A DNA stretch of 64,000 nt from Candidatus Neomarinimicrobiota bacterium (GTDB taxonomy: Bacteria > Fidelibacterota > SORT01): NCBI GenBank assembly GCA_022573815.1, contig JACZTG010000011.1, positions 1 to 64,000 on the forward strand. Reading direction: 5' to 3'. Every line of letters begins with the position of its first letter. Positions within the stretch are counted from its first letter, which is position 1. The notes under the pieces are model-generated. The model was not told the DNA's origin, did not search any database, and saw only the letters and a program-made list of their open reading frames with translations. Positions 35,741 to 44,514 of the stretch are shown in pieces. A program made the translations under genes and the position numbers.

Positions 35741-35840
35741 TACGACAATCTTTGTCCTAATTAATATACTTCCGCTCTAACTGATTGGCAAGGGAAATTT
35801 CATCCGTTATTTATAATTAGATTTTGTGACATTCGGGACT
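35741..35840. repeat. 100-bp direct repeat, copy 1
   Basis: Aligns without gaps to 36601-36700, exactly 860 bases away, with about 14 mismatches in 100. The best-kept core is GATTGGCAAGGGAAATTTCA. Together the two copies bracket the hicBA module and the hairpin cluster. No coding content is visible in it. Confidence 0.85.
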
Positions 35841-35893
35841 TGAGCCAATGGCTATCCAACGGAGCGCCGGCGCAATTGGAAACCACCCCAAAT

Positions 35894-35914
35894 CCCCTCC
35901 TTAGAAAGGAGGGG
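35894..35914. repeat. GC-rich hairpin (nine-base perfect stem)
   Basis: CCCCTCCTT-AGA-AAGGAGGGG, a nine-base perfect inverted repeat with a three-base loop. No T-run follows, so it looks like part of a dispersed palindromic repeat rather than a terminator. Confidence 0.7.
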
Positions 35915-35950
35915 TGAAATTTAGCGGAGCTAAAAAACGGGTCTGTAACT

Positions 35951-35965
35951 CCCCCTTCGAGGGGG
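35951..35965. repeat. GC-rich hairpin (C-run/G-run)
   Basis: CCCCCT-TCG-AGGGGG, a six-base stem, followed by more G-rich sequence with a small CTCC/GGAG hairpin (about 35970-35979). It is probably one unit with the hairpin 36 bases upstream, since such paired C-rich/G-rich palindromes commonly occur as dispersed intergenic repeats. Confidence 0.6.
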
Positions 35966-36133
35966 GTGGCTCCGCAGGAGTCGGGGGGTGTGACTTATCC
36001 TGACAAGAATGAATTTGAGACAGTGGAACGATAACACCTCCCTGACGTCAGTTAGACACGCCCTTGCGGTCAGTTTAAAAAGTTCTTGTATAAAAGTTAC
36101 TCCTAACCATACTTTGTGAGTGGAGGTTTTAGA

Positions 36134-36349
36134 ATGCATAATGAATTCACAGCTATAATCGAAAAAGATGGTGATTGGTTTATTGCATACTGTCCAGAAA
36201 TTCCGGGTGCCAACGGTCAGGGAAAGACCAAGGATGAGTGCCGGATTAGTTTAGCTGAATCTATCCATTTGATCTTGGAAGACAGAAGAAAAGATACCGA
36301 AGCGGGAATTCCCGATGATGCCATCCGTGATACGGTTATCGTAGATTGA
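36134..36349 (+). CDS. hicB: HicB-like antitoxin
   Basis: 71-aa HicB-family antitoxin, starting at the ATG at 36134 eight bases after GGAGG. The partial RNase-H-like fold is plain: FTAIIEKDGDWFIAYCPEIP, GANGQGKTKDECRISLAES and a C-terminal LILEDRRKDTEAGIP. No added DNA-binding domain, so this is the short HicB form. The hicA start overlaps its stop (TTGA). Antitoxin-before-toxin order is common for this small type. It would neutralise HicA and possibly autoregulate the pair. Confidence 0.9.
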   Translation: MHNEFTAIIEKDGDWFIAYCPEIPGANGQGKTKDECRISLAESIHLILEDRRKDTEAGIPDDAIRDTVIVD

Positions 36350-36534
36350 AAAGAAATGCGCTTCTTAAACATCTCAGGAAAAATGGCTGTTTCTTAAAGA
36401 GGGAAGGTCGTTCCCACTCACTCTGGTGCAATCCCGTTTCAGGAAAAATAGAAGCAGTTCCCCGGCATACAGAAATATCGAACAAACTCGTTAAAAAAAT
36501 CTGTCGTGGTTTGCTAATAAAAGAATTGGGTTAG
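36346..36534 (+). CDS. hicA: HicA-like mRNA interferase toxin
   Basis: 62-aa dsRBD-fold toxin that cleaves mRNAs when not bound by HicB. It starts with TTG overlapping the hicB stop. Typical features: KRNALLKHLRKNGCFLKREG, the catalytic His in GRSHSLWCNP, and AVPRHTEISNKLVKKICRGL. All key parts look intact, so the module is probably active. Confidence 0.9.
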   Translation: MKRNALLKHLRKNGCFLKREGRSHSLWCNPVSGKIEAVPRHTEISNKLVKKICRGLLIKELG

Positions 36535-36557
36535 TTTCTTCAGTATTAGTCAGGGCC

Positions 36558-36590
36558 GCCGCCGCTGGCGGGACAGGCAAGCCCTAACCC
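36558..36590. repeat. REP-like palindromic element, copy 1
   Basis: A 33-base element (core CCGCC-GCT-GGCGG, then GGACAGG and AAGCCCTAACCC). It matches 41692-41724 with four differences, and both are intergenic. An outer AGGGC/GCCCT pair could extend the hairpin. It lies between hicA and the HNH gene. Confidence 0.7.
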
Positions 36591-36600
36591 TCACTTAAAT

Positions 36601-36700
36601 TGCGACATTCTTTGTCCTAATAACTATACTTTAGCTGCTAATGATTGGCAAGGGAAATTTCATCTGTTATTAATAATTAGATTTTGTGGCAGTCGGGACT
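36601..36700. repeat. 100-bp direct repeat, copy 2
   Basis: Second copy of the repeat at 35741-35840, ungapped and about 86% identical. It follows hicA and the REP-like element and precedes the HNH gene's 3' end by about 46 bases. Confidence 0.85.
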
Positions 36701-36746
36701 TTGCTCGAAACCAAATATCAGAAATTTAAATTTTTTTACTCAGCTA

Positions 36747-37661
36747 TCAAGTGGAAAATATTTCTCCGTTATTTGCCTCTTCGAATGACATTGCGCTATG
36801 TATTTTACGCTTTAATAAATCCATAATAAATATATAGTTACCACCAGGTATTACAACATTTTTTATACTCAACTTCAATACTATGGACCCAAATAATAAA
36901 ATGAAGACCATAGTGCTGTCATTCTCTGATTCAATCCACAATCTGTGATAAGGAGCGTAGGAGTTCGTGTAGGGGAATTCTTCAATTTTAACTTGGTCAG
37001 TCATGTTTCCGTTAAGGAGAAAATCTCGAATGCCATCAAAGTGATTAACAAATATGGTATTCCCTTTTAGCAAACAAAGGAAATTATAAGCAAGTAGAGC
37101 TATAACTCGATGGTCAAGTCTTGAAGGACCAGGTTTCTGCCAAATTTCAGAATAAGATGCTTTTTTTACTCTCATACCACTTGACAAAATTAAATCCGTA
37201 CCAGTTTTAGCCTCGGAATGTTCTCTTAATGATTTTTCAATCATTTCTTTCGACATTCCTTTTTTATTTAAAATATTTCGAATATGATTTTCTACTTCTT
37301 TCGAATCGTAGATTAAACTTCCATCTTTCTCCTTGTTAACACGAGTAGTAAGTCGGCCAGCTCGAAAGATAAGTTCCCTTATTTTTCCGAAAGAATCTTT
37401 GGCCGTGTATAACGAACCGTGTTCTATGGAGTTGTATAAGGATGGTAATTGTATTCTCAAACTATTAATTGCGAGACGAATTGGGTAATATTCCTTCAAT
37501 GCAGGAAGTATGCTAGTACCAAAGCGGTCATTATTACATATCTGACATTGTGATTTAATCTCTAACAGACCACCGATGGATAACGGTAGAACATGCTCCC
37601 AAGTTAAGTTCTCATCGGAAAGACAAATCGTGCATTTATTGAATTCAAATGACGCTTTCAC
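36747..37661 (-). CDS. HNH-type putative nuclease, accessory
   Basis: 304 aa. The N-terminus carries a zinc-bound HNH-like motif: CTICLSDENLTWEHVLPLSI, then GG, then SQCQICNND, i.e. CxxC / EHV / CxxCN as in HNH-5-type proteins found in defence and mobile contexts. The remaining 250 residues are unlike anything I recognise; no membrane segment or helicase motif. It is between the repeat/hicBA region and fumC, stands alone, and is AT-richer to the eye than its neighbours, so it is probably acquired. Function (defence nuclease or other) is not established. Confidence 0.7.
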   Translation of the reverse strand: MKASFEFNKCTICLSDENLTWEHVLPLSIGGLLEIKSQCQICNNDRFGTSILPALKEYYPIRLAINSLRIQLPSLYNSIEHGSLYTAKDSFGKIRELIFRAGRLTTRVNKEKDGSLIYDSKEVENHIRNILNKKGMSKEMIEKSLREHSEAKTGTDLILSSGMRVKKASYSEIWQKPGPSRLDHRVIALLAYNFLCLLKGNTIFVNHFDGIRDFLLNGNMTDQVKIEEFPYTNSYAPYHRLWIESENDSTMVFILLFGSIVLKLSIKNVVIPGGNYIFIMDLLKRKIHSAMSFEEANNGEIFST

Positions 37662-37686
37662 ATATAATATTAGTAACTTGGAATAA

Positions 37687-39087
37687 TCATTTCTTACTGA
37701 TTCCGGGCTCGGTTAGCTTTTTGAGATTTAAGACTTTATCGAGTTTTTTGGCTGACATTATTTTTTTACTCAAAACTATCTGACGTATCGTCTTTCCGGT
37801 TTTGAATGCTTCTTTACTGATTTCCGCCGCTTTGTCATAGCCGATTATTGGAGCAAGAGGTGTGGCGTTCGCCAGCGACTGCTCCACAAGCTCCGCCGCC
37901 CTTTTTTCGTTCACTTCTATGCCGTCCACACATTTGGAAGCGAATGTTTGCGAAGCGTTGGCTAAAAGTGAAATAGACTCAAGAATATTATGCGCCATAA
38001 CAGGCATCATAACGTTAAGCTCAAGCAGACCGCCCTGCCCCGCATTCGTCACGGCGGCATCGTTGCCGATAATTTGAGCGGTAACCTGCATAACCATCTC
38101 CACCATAACAGGATTTACTTTTCCCGGCATAATTGACGAGCCGGGAGCGACTGCGGGAAGGTTCAACTCGCCGATTGCTGTCCGTGGTCCAGCGCCCATA
38201 AGCCTGATGTCGTTGGCGGTTTTGGATATTCCCACAGCGGCTGATTTAATAGCGCCCGATAAAGCTACTACAGCGTCTTTAGAACCTTGCGCTTCAAAAT
38301 GGTTATCCGCTTCTCTGAATTTGGCTCCGGTATCCAGTGAGAGTTTCCGCGCTATCCTTTTACCAAAATCGGGATGAGCGTTGATTCCCGTTCCTACCGC
38401 CGTTCCTCCCAAAGCCAGTTCTAACAGGTCATCGGATGCTGTCTTTATACGTTCAATGGCGTGAGCGACCTGAGATGCGTAACCGCCGAATTCCTGTCCA
38501 AGCCTGACAGGCGTGGCATCCTGAAGATGAGTCCTGCCTATTTTCACTATCTTATCGAATTTCTTCGCTTTAGCTGCAAATGAAGTTTCTAACTGTTTTA
38601 ATGCAGGCAGCAACTCTTCCTTTATAGCAAGATAAGAAGCGAGATGAATCGCCGCGGGAATCACATCGTTGGAAGATTGACAAAGATTTACGTGGTCGTT
38701 GGGATGAACGGGTTCACGGGAGCCGATAACTCCCCCCATAAGCTCGCTCGCTCTGTTTCCAATCACCTCATTGGCATTCATATTGGTTGAAGTGCCGGAA
38801 CCGGTCTGAAAAATATCAATGACAAATTGATCGTCAAATTTTCCGTCCACTACTTCGGTAGCCGCTTTGACGATGGCTTTTTTCCTGTCCAAATCCAAAA
38901 GATTAAGTTCGGCGTTTACCTTTGCAGCCGCTCGTTTTATCATTCCCAACGCCTGTATGAATCTTCTTGAAAACCGAATACCGCTGATAGGAAAATTCTC
39001 CACCGCTCTTTGCGTTTGCGCTCCGTAATACGAGTTTTCAGGCACTTTCATTTCGCCCATTGAGTCTTTTTCTATACGAGTTTTCAT
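37687..39087 (-). CDS. fumC: Fumarate hydratase class II
   Basis: 466-aa iron-independent fumarase of the aspartase/fumarase superfamily; interconverts fumarate and malate in the TCA cycle. GSGTSTNMNANEVIGNRASE, KIGRTHLQDATPVRLGQEF and the signature loop PGSSIMPGKVNPVMVEM with the mobile-loop Ser are present. The C-terminus is a little longer than E. coli FumC and basic. Next to a DJ-1-like gene and aconitase on the same strand, so TCA enzymes are grouped here. Confidence 0.96.
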   Translation of the reverse strand: MKTRIEKDSMGEMKVPENSYYGAQTQRAVENFPISGIRFSRRFIQALGMIKRAAAKVNAELNLLDLDRKKAIVKAATEVVDGKFDDQFVIDIFQTGSGTSTNMNANEVIGNRASELMGGVIGSREPVHPNDHVNLCQSSNDVIPAAIHLASYLAIKEELLPALKQLETSFAAKAKKFDKIVKIGRTHLQDATPVRLGQEFGGYASQVAHAIERIKTASDDLLELALGGTAVGTGINAHPDFGKRIARKLSLDTGAKFREADNHFEAQGSKDAVVALSGAIKSAAVGISKTANDIRLMGAGPRTAIGELNLPAVAPGSSIMPGKVNPVMVEMVMQVTAQIIGNDAAVTNAGQGGLLELNVMMPVMAHNILESISLLANASQTFASKCVDGIEVNEKRAAELVEQSLANATPLAPIIGYDKAAEISKEAFKTGKTIRQIVLSKKIMSAKKLDKVLNLKKLTEPGISKK

Positions 39088-39093
39088 ATTTTT

Positions 39094-39615
39094 CTATTCG
39101 CCGCTTAATTGATTAATAATTTCCCTACAGAATGCGGGCAAGTCATCCGGTTTTCTTGACGTAATGAGATTTCCGTCCACGACAACTTCCGCATCCGACC
39201 ATTGCGCACCCGCAGCTATCATATCATCTTTTATCGCCACGTAAGAGGTGACTTTCTTCCCGTCAAGAATCCGTGCGGAAACAAGCACCCAACCTGCATG
39301 GCAGATAGCCGCCACCACCTTTCCGCTGTTATACATATCGGTAACAACCGACACGGCGTGCTTGTTCATCCGAATTTTATCGGGCGCCCACCCCCCCGGA
39401 ATTATAATTGCGTCGAACTCATCTGCCGAACACTCCTCAATTTGGAGGTCCACATCAATGGGATAACCGTTTTTACCTTTATAACTTTTGTCGCCAATAC
39501 CGGCACATACGACATCCGCGCCCGCTTCGATGAACCGCAGTTTTGGATACCATACTTCCATATCCTGATAATCCGGTCCGATAGGTATAAGCACTTTTTT
39601 CCCGCTAAGTTGCAT
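39094..39615 (-). CDS. DJ-1/PfpI family protein
   Basis: 173 aa, class I glutamine-amidotransferase-like fold. The nucleophile elbow is VVAAICHAGWVLVSA with Cys-His, the early Glu region AFD-AIIIPGGWAPD, and SRKPDDLPAFCREI at the C-terminus match PfpI/YhbO-type proteins, annotated variously as proteases or as glyoxal/deglycase stress enzymes. Lies 6 bases above fumC and 12 bases below aconitase, so probably co-expressed. Confidence 0.9.
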   Translation of the reverse strand: MQLSGKKVLIPIGPDYQDMEVWYPKLRFIEAGADVVCAGIGDKSYKGKNGYPIDVDLQIEECSADEFDAIIIPGGWAPDKIRMNKHAVSVVTDMYNSGKVVAAICHAGWVLVSARILDGKKVTSYVAIKDDMIAAGAQWSDAEVVVDGNLITSRKPDDLPAFCREIINQLSGE

Positions 39616-39627
39616 CTGATAATCCTT

Positions 39628-41556
39628 TCAATTGAGATTCAGTGATTTTGTATAAGGCAATTTTCCGCCCGCAACGAGAATTTTCCGTTCCAATTCGGAG
39701 AGATCGCACCTGGCTGTGAATTCAATCCCTTTGGTATTATTTTTTATAGTAAAGTCGCTGCCCGAATCCAGGTTGGAATAAATATCTCCGATCTCCAATT
39801 CGTCACCCTGCTCGATCTTATCGTTATCGGCAGCGTCCAATAAAAGCGGGAGAATGCCAAAATTTATCAAATTAGCCCGATGGATTCGCGCAAAACTGTT
39901 TACTATGATTGCATTGATTCCCAGAAACATAGGAGCAAGCGCCGCATGTTCTCTTGACGAACCCTGACCGTAATTCGTTCCGCCGACTATCATACCGCCG
40001 GGCGATTCTTTTGCGCGTTTAGCGAAAGTATCGTCAACATTAACGTAAACAAACTCGGAAATCGCCGGTATATTGCTTCTAAAGGGCAATACTTTCGCTC
40101 CTGCGGGCATAATATGGTCTGTGGTGATATTGTCACCGACTTTTATGATTACCTCGCCCTTGAGGCTGTCTGCTAAAGGCTCTTTCACAGGAACGGCTTT
40201 GATGTTCGGTCCGCGAATTATCTTAATTTCCGAAGGATTTTCTGATGGAGGAATTATTCCCGAATCATCTATTTTATATTCAGAAGGAGCTTCAATGCGT
40301 ATTGTCTCACTGAGAGTAGTAGGGTCAACAAACTCGCCTGCTAAAGCCGACGCCGTGGCTATTTCAGGACTCACAAGATATATATTATCGCCCTGAGTTC
40401 CGCTTCTGCCGGGGAAATTCCTGTTGCCTGTCCGGAGGGAAATGCCGTCAGTGGGAGGCGCTTGTCCCATACCGATACAGAATCCGCAGGCAGATTCCAA
40501 AATCCTCGCTCCCGAGGAGATTATTGACCCGAGCCCGCCGCTTTCCGCAATCATCTGAAACACCTGTTTAGAACCCGGGGCAACGCCAAAATCCACATCG
40601 TTGTTTACCTTTTTCCCTTCAAGCATTTTCGCCACTGTCATCATATCCTCATACGATGAGTTCGTGCAGGTACCGATAAGAACCTGGCTTACTTTTTTCC
40701 CTACAAGCGATTTTATATCAACGATATTGTCGGGACTTCCGGGTTCGGCTACCAACGGCTCAAGAGAACTGAGATCGATTTCGATTATTTCGTCATACTC
40801 GGCATCATCGTCGGCAGAAAGCTCAACCCATGATTCTCCTCTTCCCTGCGCGTCCAAAAACAATTTTGTATTTTCATCAGACGGGAAGATAGAAGTTGTG
40901 GCTCCGACTTCCGTACCCATATTACTAATTGCGAACCGGTCACCCGCCGAGAGTGCTTTCACTCCGGGCCCGAAATATTCCAACACCTTTCCAACTCCGC
41001 CTTTGACCGTTAAAATCTCTAACAGCTTAAAAATAACGTTCTTGGCGTTTACATAAGGCTTTAGTTCGCCGGTTAATTTTATGCCTAATATCTGAGGATA
41101 GGTGAGAAAAAACGGACCTCCTCCCATTGCTACGGCAACGTCAAGACCACCGGCGCCTATGGATATCATTCCGAGACCGCCACCTGTGGGAGTATGCGAA
41201 TCGCTTCCCAATAAGGTTTTGCCCGGTATTCCAAACCGCTCCCGATGCACCTGATGACAAATACCGTTGCCCGGTTTAGAGAAATATATGCCGTATTTTT
41301 GCGCTACGGATTTCAGGTACGCGTGGTCGTCGGCGTTTCTGAAATCCGTTTGCAGCATATTGTGATCCACATAACTGACGGATAATTCCGTTTTCACCCT
41401 ATCAAGCCCCATCGCTTCGAATTGCAGATACGCCATTGTCCCGGTTGCGTCCTGAGTCAGGGTCTGGTCGATCTTCAGACCGATCTGAGAACCCTTCACA
41501 GGCTCTCCCTCTACTATATGCTCATTTATAATTTTTTCAGCTAACGTTAAGCCCAT
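39628..41556 (-). CDS. Aconitate hydratase
   Basis: 642-aa aconitase of the short, mitochondrial-like type; isomerises citrate to isocitrate using a [4Fe-4S] cluster. Cluster cysteines are in LIGTCTNSSYEDM and ESACGFCIGMGQAPP. GSDSHTPTGGGLGMISIGAG and the swivel domain GGTNYGQGSSREHAALAP are clear. It heads the aconitase/PfpI/fumC group. The cluster it needs could come from the SUF system encoded 6 kb away. Confidence 0.95.
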   Translation of the reverse strand: MGLTLAEKIINEHIVEGEPVKGSQIGLKIDQTLTQDATGTMAYLQFEAMGLDRVKTELSVSYVDHNMLQTDFRNADDHAYLKSVAQKYGIYFSKPGNGICHQVHRERFGIPGKTLLGSDSHTPTGGGLGMISIGAGGLDVAVAMGGGPFFLTYPQILGIKLTGELKPYVNAKNVIFKLLEILTVKGGVGKVLEYFGPGVKALSAGDRFAISNMGTEVGATTSIFPSDENTKLFLDAQGRGESWVELSADDDAEYDEIIEIDLSSLEPLVAEPGSPDNIVDIKSLVGKKVSQVLIGTCTNSSYEDMMTVAKMLEGKKVNNDVDFGVAPGSKQVFQMIAESGGLGSIISSGARILESACGFCIGMGQAPPTDGISLRTGNRNFPGRSGTQGDNIYLVSPEIATASALAGEFVDPTTLSETIRIEAPSEYKIDDSGIIPPSENPSEIKIIRGPNIKAVPVKEPLADSLKGEVIIKVGDNITTDHIMPAGAKVLPFRSNIPAISEFVYVNVDDTFAKRAKESPGGMIVGGTNYGQGSSREHAALAPMFLGINAIIVNSFARIHRANLINFGILPLLLDAADNDKIEQGDELEIGDIYSNLDSGSDFTIKNNTKGIEFTARCDLSELERKILVAGGKLPYTKSLNLN

Positions 41557-41691
41557 TTTAATCTCTTTTCCCTTTTTTCATTCTGTTTTTCATCCATCCA
41601 TGCTTATATAAGCTCTTAAATATAATAAATATAGCAAAAAGCTACAAGACAGAATATACGACAGTAGAACAGATTGCTTCGTCATCACGCA

Positions 41692-41724
41692 GCCGCCTTT
41701 GGCTGGACAGGAAAGCCCTAACCC
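41692..41724. repeat. REP-like palindromic element, copy 2
   Basis: Counterpart of 36558-36590 (29 of 33 bases the same), in the 264-base gap between aconitase (minus) and the DUF512 gene (plus). Where copy 1 has CCGCC/GGCGG, this one has AGCC/GGCT, so a small hairpin is kept by different pairs. The rest of this gap is AT-rich and must hold two divergent promoters. Confidence 0.7.
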
Positions 41725-41820
41725 GATACACGAATAAGTTATTTTTGAAATTTCGATTGCTATTATCTGTACAATTTAATTACATTCACAGGCTGTATAA
41801 AAAGTGAAAGATAAAATTTT

Positions 41821-43095
41821 ATGTTAGAGATAAAAGATATTGAAAACGGAAGTATCGCATCCGAACAAGGCATCGAACCGGGCGATAAGCTTATCAGCCT
41901 TAACGGTTGTGGAGTCAATGATATAATTGATTATCGGTTTCTCGCCACCGATGATTCGGTTGACGTGGTAGTGAAGCGTTCCGGCGAGGAAATTGCTTTT
42001 GAGATAGATAAAGAGCCTGATGAAGATTTGGGAATATCTTTTGTTCCCAAACAGTATAAATCCTGCTGCAATAAATGCGTATTTTGTTATGTGGATCAAT
42101 TGCCTGCCGGAATGAGACTCTCGCTCTATTTCCGGGATGGCGATTACAGGCTTTCTTTCCTTCATGGAAACTTTGTTACACTCACGAATACATCTTGGAA
42201 AGAACTCGAACGAATAGTCCGACAACGGCTTAGTCCTATTTATATTTCAGTCCATGTAACAGACTCGGAAGCAAGGAAATTTATGTTGGGGATTGATTTT
42301 GACGACAATATCCTCGAAAAAATCGCTTATCTCAACGACAATAACATTGCGATGCACTCGCAGGTAGTCCTCTGCCCGAAAATGAATGACGGCGAAATAT
42401 TAGAAAAAACTATCGCGGATATTTGGCAATTCAGAAAAAACGTCCGTTCTATGGCTGTCGTTCCCGTTGGTCTTACGAAGTTTCGCGCGGGACTTACCGA
42501 AATAGACGATATTACCCCCGAATATGCGCGTGAATTCATCAAAAACGCCGCTTTATGGGACGAAAAGTACCCACGCAGTGACGGAAAACGATTTGTATAT
42601 TTAGCAGACGAATGGTTTATAATGAGCGGTGAAACTCTTCCGCCCACTGAATACTACGACGAATTCCCACAGATGGAAAACGGAATCGGTCTTGTTCGTG
42701 ATTTTCTTACCACTCTTGAAAATGATAAAAAAGAGTTTCCCACGCACCTTGATGAACCCAGAGAAATTACAATTGTCACGGGCGTGGGCGCAGCGGTTGT
42801 GCTGGGCGAACATCTGATTCCATCCCTGAAGGCTATCGGAAATTTAGACGTAAAATTAAATGTAGTTAAAAACGAATTCCTCGGTGAATCGGTCACAGTA
42901 GCCGGACTCCTTTCGGGGCAGGATATTATCAAATCACTTCAGTCAGAGCCGCCGATCGGCGAAGTCTTCCTCCCTCCGCGGGTTTTAAATACGGACGGTT
43001 ATCTTTTAGATAACATTCGCCCGGAAGATATTTCGCGTGTTATCACTTCGCCTGTCAGAGTTTTTAACGATGATTTCCAAACGCTTTTCTTTTAG
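41821..43095 (+). CDS. DUF512 radical-SAM-like protein with N-terminal PDZ
   Basis: 424 aa. N-terminal PDZ-like domain (ENGSIASEQGIEPGDKLISL), then a radical-SAM core with the cluster motif KSCCNKCVFCYVDQLPAGMR and the following YFRDGDYRLSFLHGNFVTLT, then the C-terminal DUF512 (TGVGAAVVLGEHLIPSL, IGEVFLPPRVLNTDGYLLDN). The reaction is not known. In many bacteria this gene directly precedes der, as here (9-base gap), which points to a tie with ribosome or tRNA biology. Confidence 0.92.
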   Translation: MLEIKDIENGSIASEQGIEPGDKLISLNGCGVNDIIDYRFLATDDSVDVVVKRSGEEIAFEIDKEPDEDLGISFVPKQYKSCCNKCVFCYVDQLPAGMRLSLYFRDGDYRLSFLHGNFVTLTNTSWKELERIVRQRLSPIYISVHVTDSEARKFMLGIDFDDNILEKIAYLNDNNIAMHSQVVLCPKMNDGEILEKTIADIWQFRKNVRSMAVVPVGLTKFRAGLTEIDDITPEYAREFIKNAALWDEKYPRSDGKRFVYLADEWFIMSGETLPPTEYYDEFPQMENGIGLVRDFLTTLENDKKEFPTHLDEPREITIVTGVGAAVVLGEHLIPSLKAIGNLDVKLNVVKNEFLGESVTVAGLLSGQDIIKSLQSEPPIGEVFLPPRVLNTDGYLLDNIRPEDISRVITSPVRVFNDDFQTLFF

Positions 43096-43104
43096 GATAA
43101 ATTT

Positions 43105-44424
43105 ATGACCGGCACACTGCCAATTGTCTCAATAGTAGGCAGACCCAATGTTGGGAAATCCACTCTCTTCAACAGAATTATAGGTAGGCGTGACGCAATA
43201 GTTGATCCTATGGAAGGAGTGACAAGAGACAGAAAATATGCGGAGGCTTCATGGTCCGGACAGGATTTCATTCTCATAGACACGGGAGGATACGACTCCC
43301 GGTCCGATGACAAGCTGCTCGTCTCTGTGAGGGAGCAAGCAGAGTCTGCCCTTGAACAATCCGAATTAATCATCTTTGTAGTTGACGTTACCACCGGGAT
43401 TACTGCCGGTGACGATGACCTGGCTCGTCTGATGCGGAGGCAATCCAAAAAAGTTATTCTGGTGGCAAATAAAGCAGACGATAATAAACGAGAATCTACT
43501 TTATATGAATTTATGAAACTCGGGCTTGGCGAACCATACGCCGTCTCGGCAGAGTCGGGAAGAAAAACAGGCGATCTGTTAGACGTAATAATCAGTCATT
43601 TCCCGAAAGAGAAAGAAGAATCTTCTGACAAGGAAAGCGGAATTAATATCGCGGTCGTTGGGGTTCCTAATGTGGGAAAATCCTCTCTCGTGAACGGTCT
43701 TCTGAACGAAGAGAGACAGATAGTTACTGACATTCCCGGAACAACAAGAGACAGCGCTGACAGCTTATTGCTGTATGATGAGAAGAAATTTACGCTCATA
43801 GATACAGCCGGAATACGCAGAAGATCGAAGATCACGGACGGAGTGGAATTTTACAGTACCGTCAGAGCCCGGAGAGCGATGGCACGGGCTGACGTAATCG
43901 TAGCAATGATTGACGCCACGCGAGGGATGGATAAACAAGACGTGCATATTATTAACGAGGCTTGGGAAAACAATAAATGTCTCATTTGCGCGGTAAATAA
44001 ATGGGATCTGATTAAGTTGGATACACATACTCAAAAAAATTGGCGTCGTGAATTTTATGACACTCTACCCCAGCTCGTGAACTATCCCATTATATTTATT
44101 TCTGCTCTAAAAAAACAAAAAATATTCAGTGTTTTGGATTCAGTCTCAACCGTCCACAAAGAATCACAGAAAAGAATCAAGACAGCTTTGTTAGTTGATT
44201 GGCTTAAATCTGTTGTTGAAGAAACCGCACCGCCAAGTTATCGGAGCCGGTTTGTCAAGATTTCGTTCATAAATCAATCGAAATCAACAATGCCGACTTT
44301 TGTGCTGTTTACGAATGAACCGAAAGGCATCAAAGACAATTATAAGCGGTTCCTGGAATCTCGTCTGCGTGAAGAATTCGGTTTTAACGGCGTACCTATC
44401 AAACTGCTTTTCAAAGAAAAATAA
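43105..44424 (+). CDS. der: Ribosome biogenesis GTPase Der (EngA)
   Basis: 439 aa with two tandem GTPase domains, unique to Der: G1 motifs GRPNVGKSTLFN and GVPNVGKSSLVN, G3 DTGGYDS and DTAGIRR, G4 ANKADD and VNKWDL. The C-terminal KH-like domain (SYRSRFVKISFINQSK, MPTFVLFTNEPKGI) is intact. Needed for 50S maturation. It forms a two-gene unit with the DUF512 gene and lepA follows after 90 bases. Confidence 0.97.
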   Translation: MTGTLPIVSIVGRPNVGKSTLFNRIIGRRDAIVDPMEGVTRDRKYAEASWSGQDFILIDTGGYDSRSDDKLLVSVREQAESALEQSELIIFVVDVTTGITAGDDDLARLMRRQSKKVILVANKADDNKRESTLYEFMKLGLGEPYAVSAESGRKTGDLLDVIISHFPKEKEESSDKESGINIAVVGVPNVGKSSLVNGLLNEERQIVTDIPGTTRDSADSLLLYDEKKFTLIDTAGIRRRSKITDGVEFYSTVRARRAMARADVIVAMIDATRGMDKQDVHIINEAWENNKCLICAVNKWDLIKLDTHTQKNWRREFYDTLPQLVNYPIIFISALKKQKIFSVLDSVSTVHKESQKRIKTALLVDWLKSVVEETAPPSYRSRFVKISFINQSKSTMPTFVLFTNEPKGIKDNYKRFLESRLREEFGFNGVPIKLLFKEK

Positions 44425-44514
44425 CGTACATTATACTCAGCTAATTACCGCACATTGCCTTTGACTTCTGAGTCAGCAGACGTTAATATTAACAGGCTTT
44501 AAAAGGAATTCTAT

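Larger units (their letters stand above)
35698..36133. other. Gene-free accessory stretch with repeats and hairpins
   Basis: 436 bases between the DUF309 gene (minus) and hicB (plus). It contains the first copy of a 100-base direct repeat (35741-35840), two GC-rich hairpins (35894-35914 and 35951-35965), a perfect CTGACGTCAG palindrome at 36042-36051, and AT-rich sequence before hicB. A plausible hicBA promoter is TTGTAT followed after 18 bases by TACTTT, just ahead of the GGAGG at 36122. No further gene is seen. Confidence 0.6.

Noticed and set aside
40601-41056. Plus-strand open frame of 151 codons inside the aconitase gene
   Set aside because: Antisense to a fully conserved enzyme gene, with shadow-like composition.
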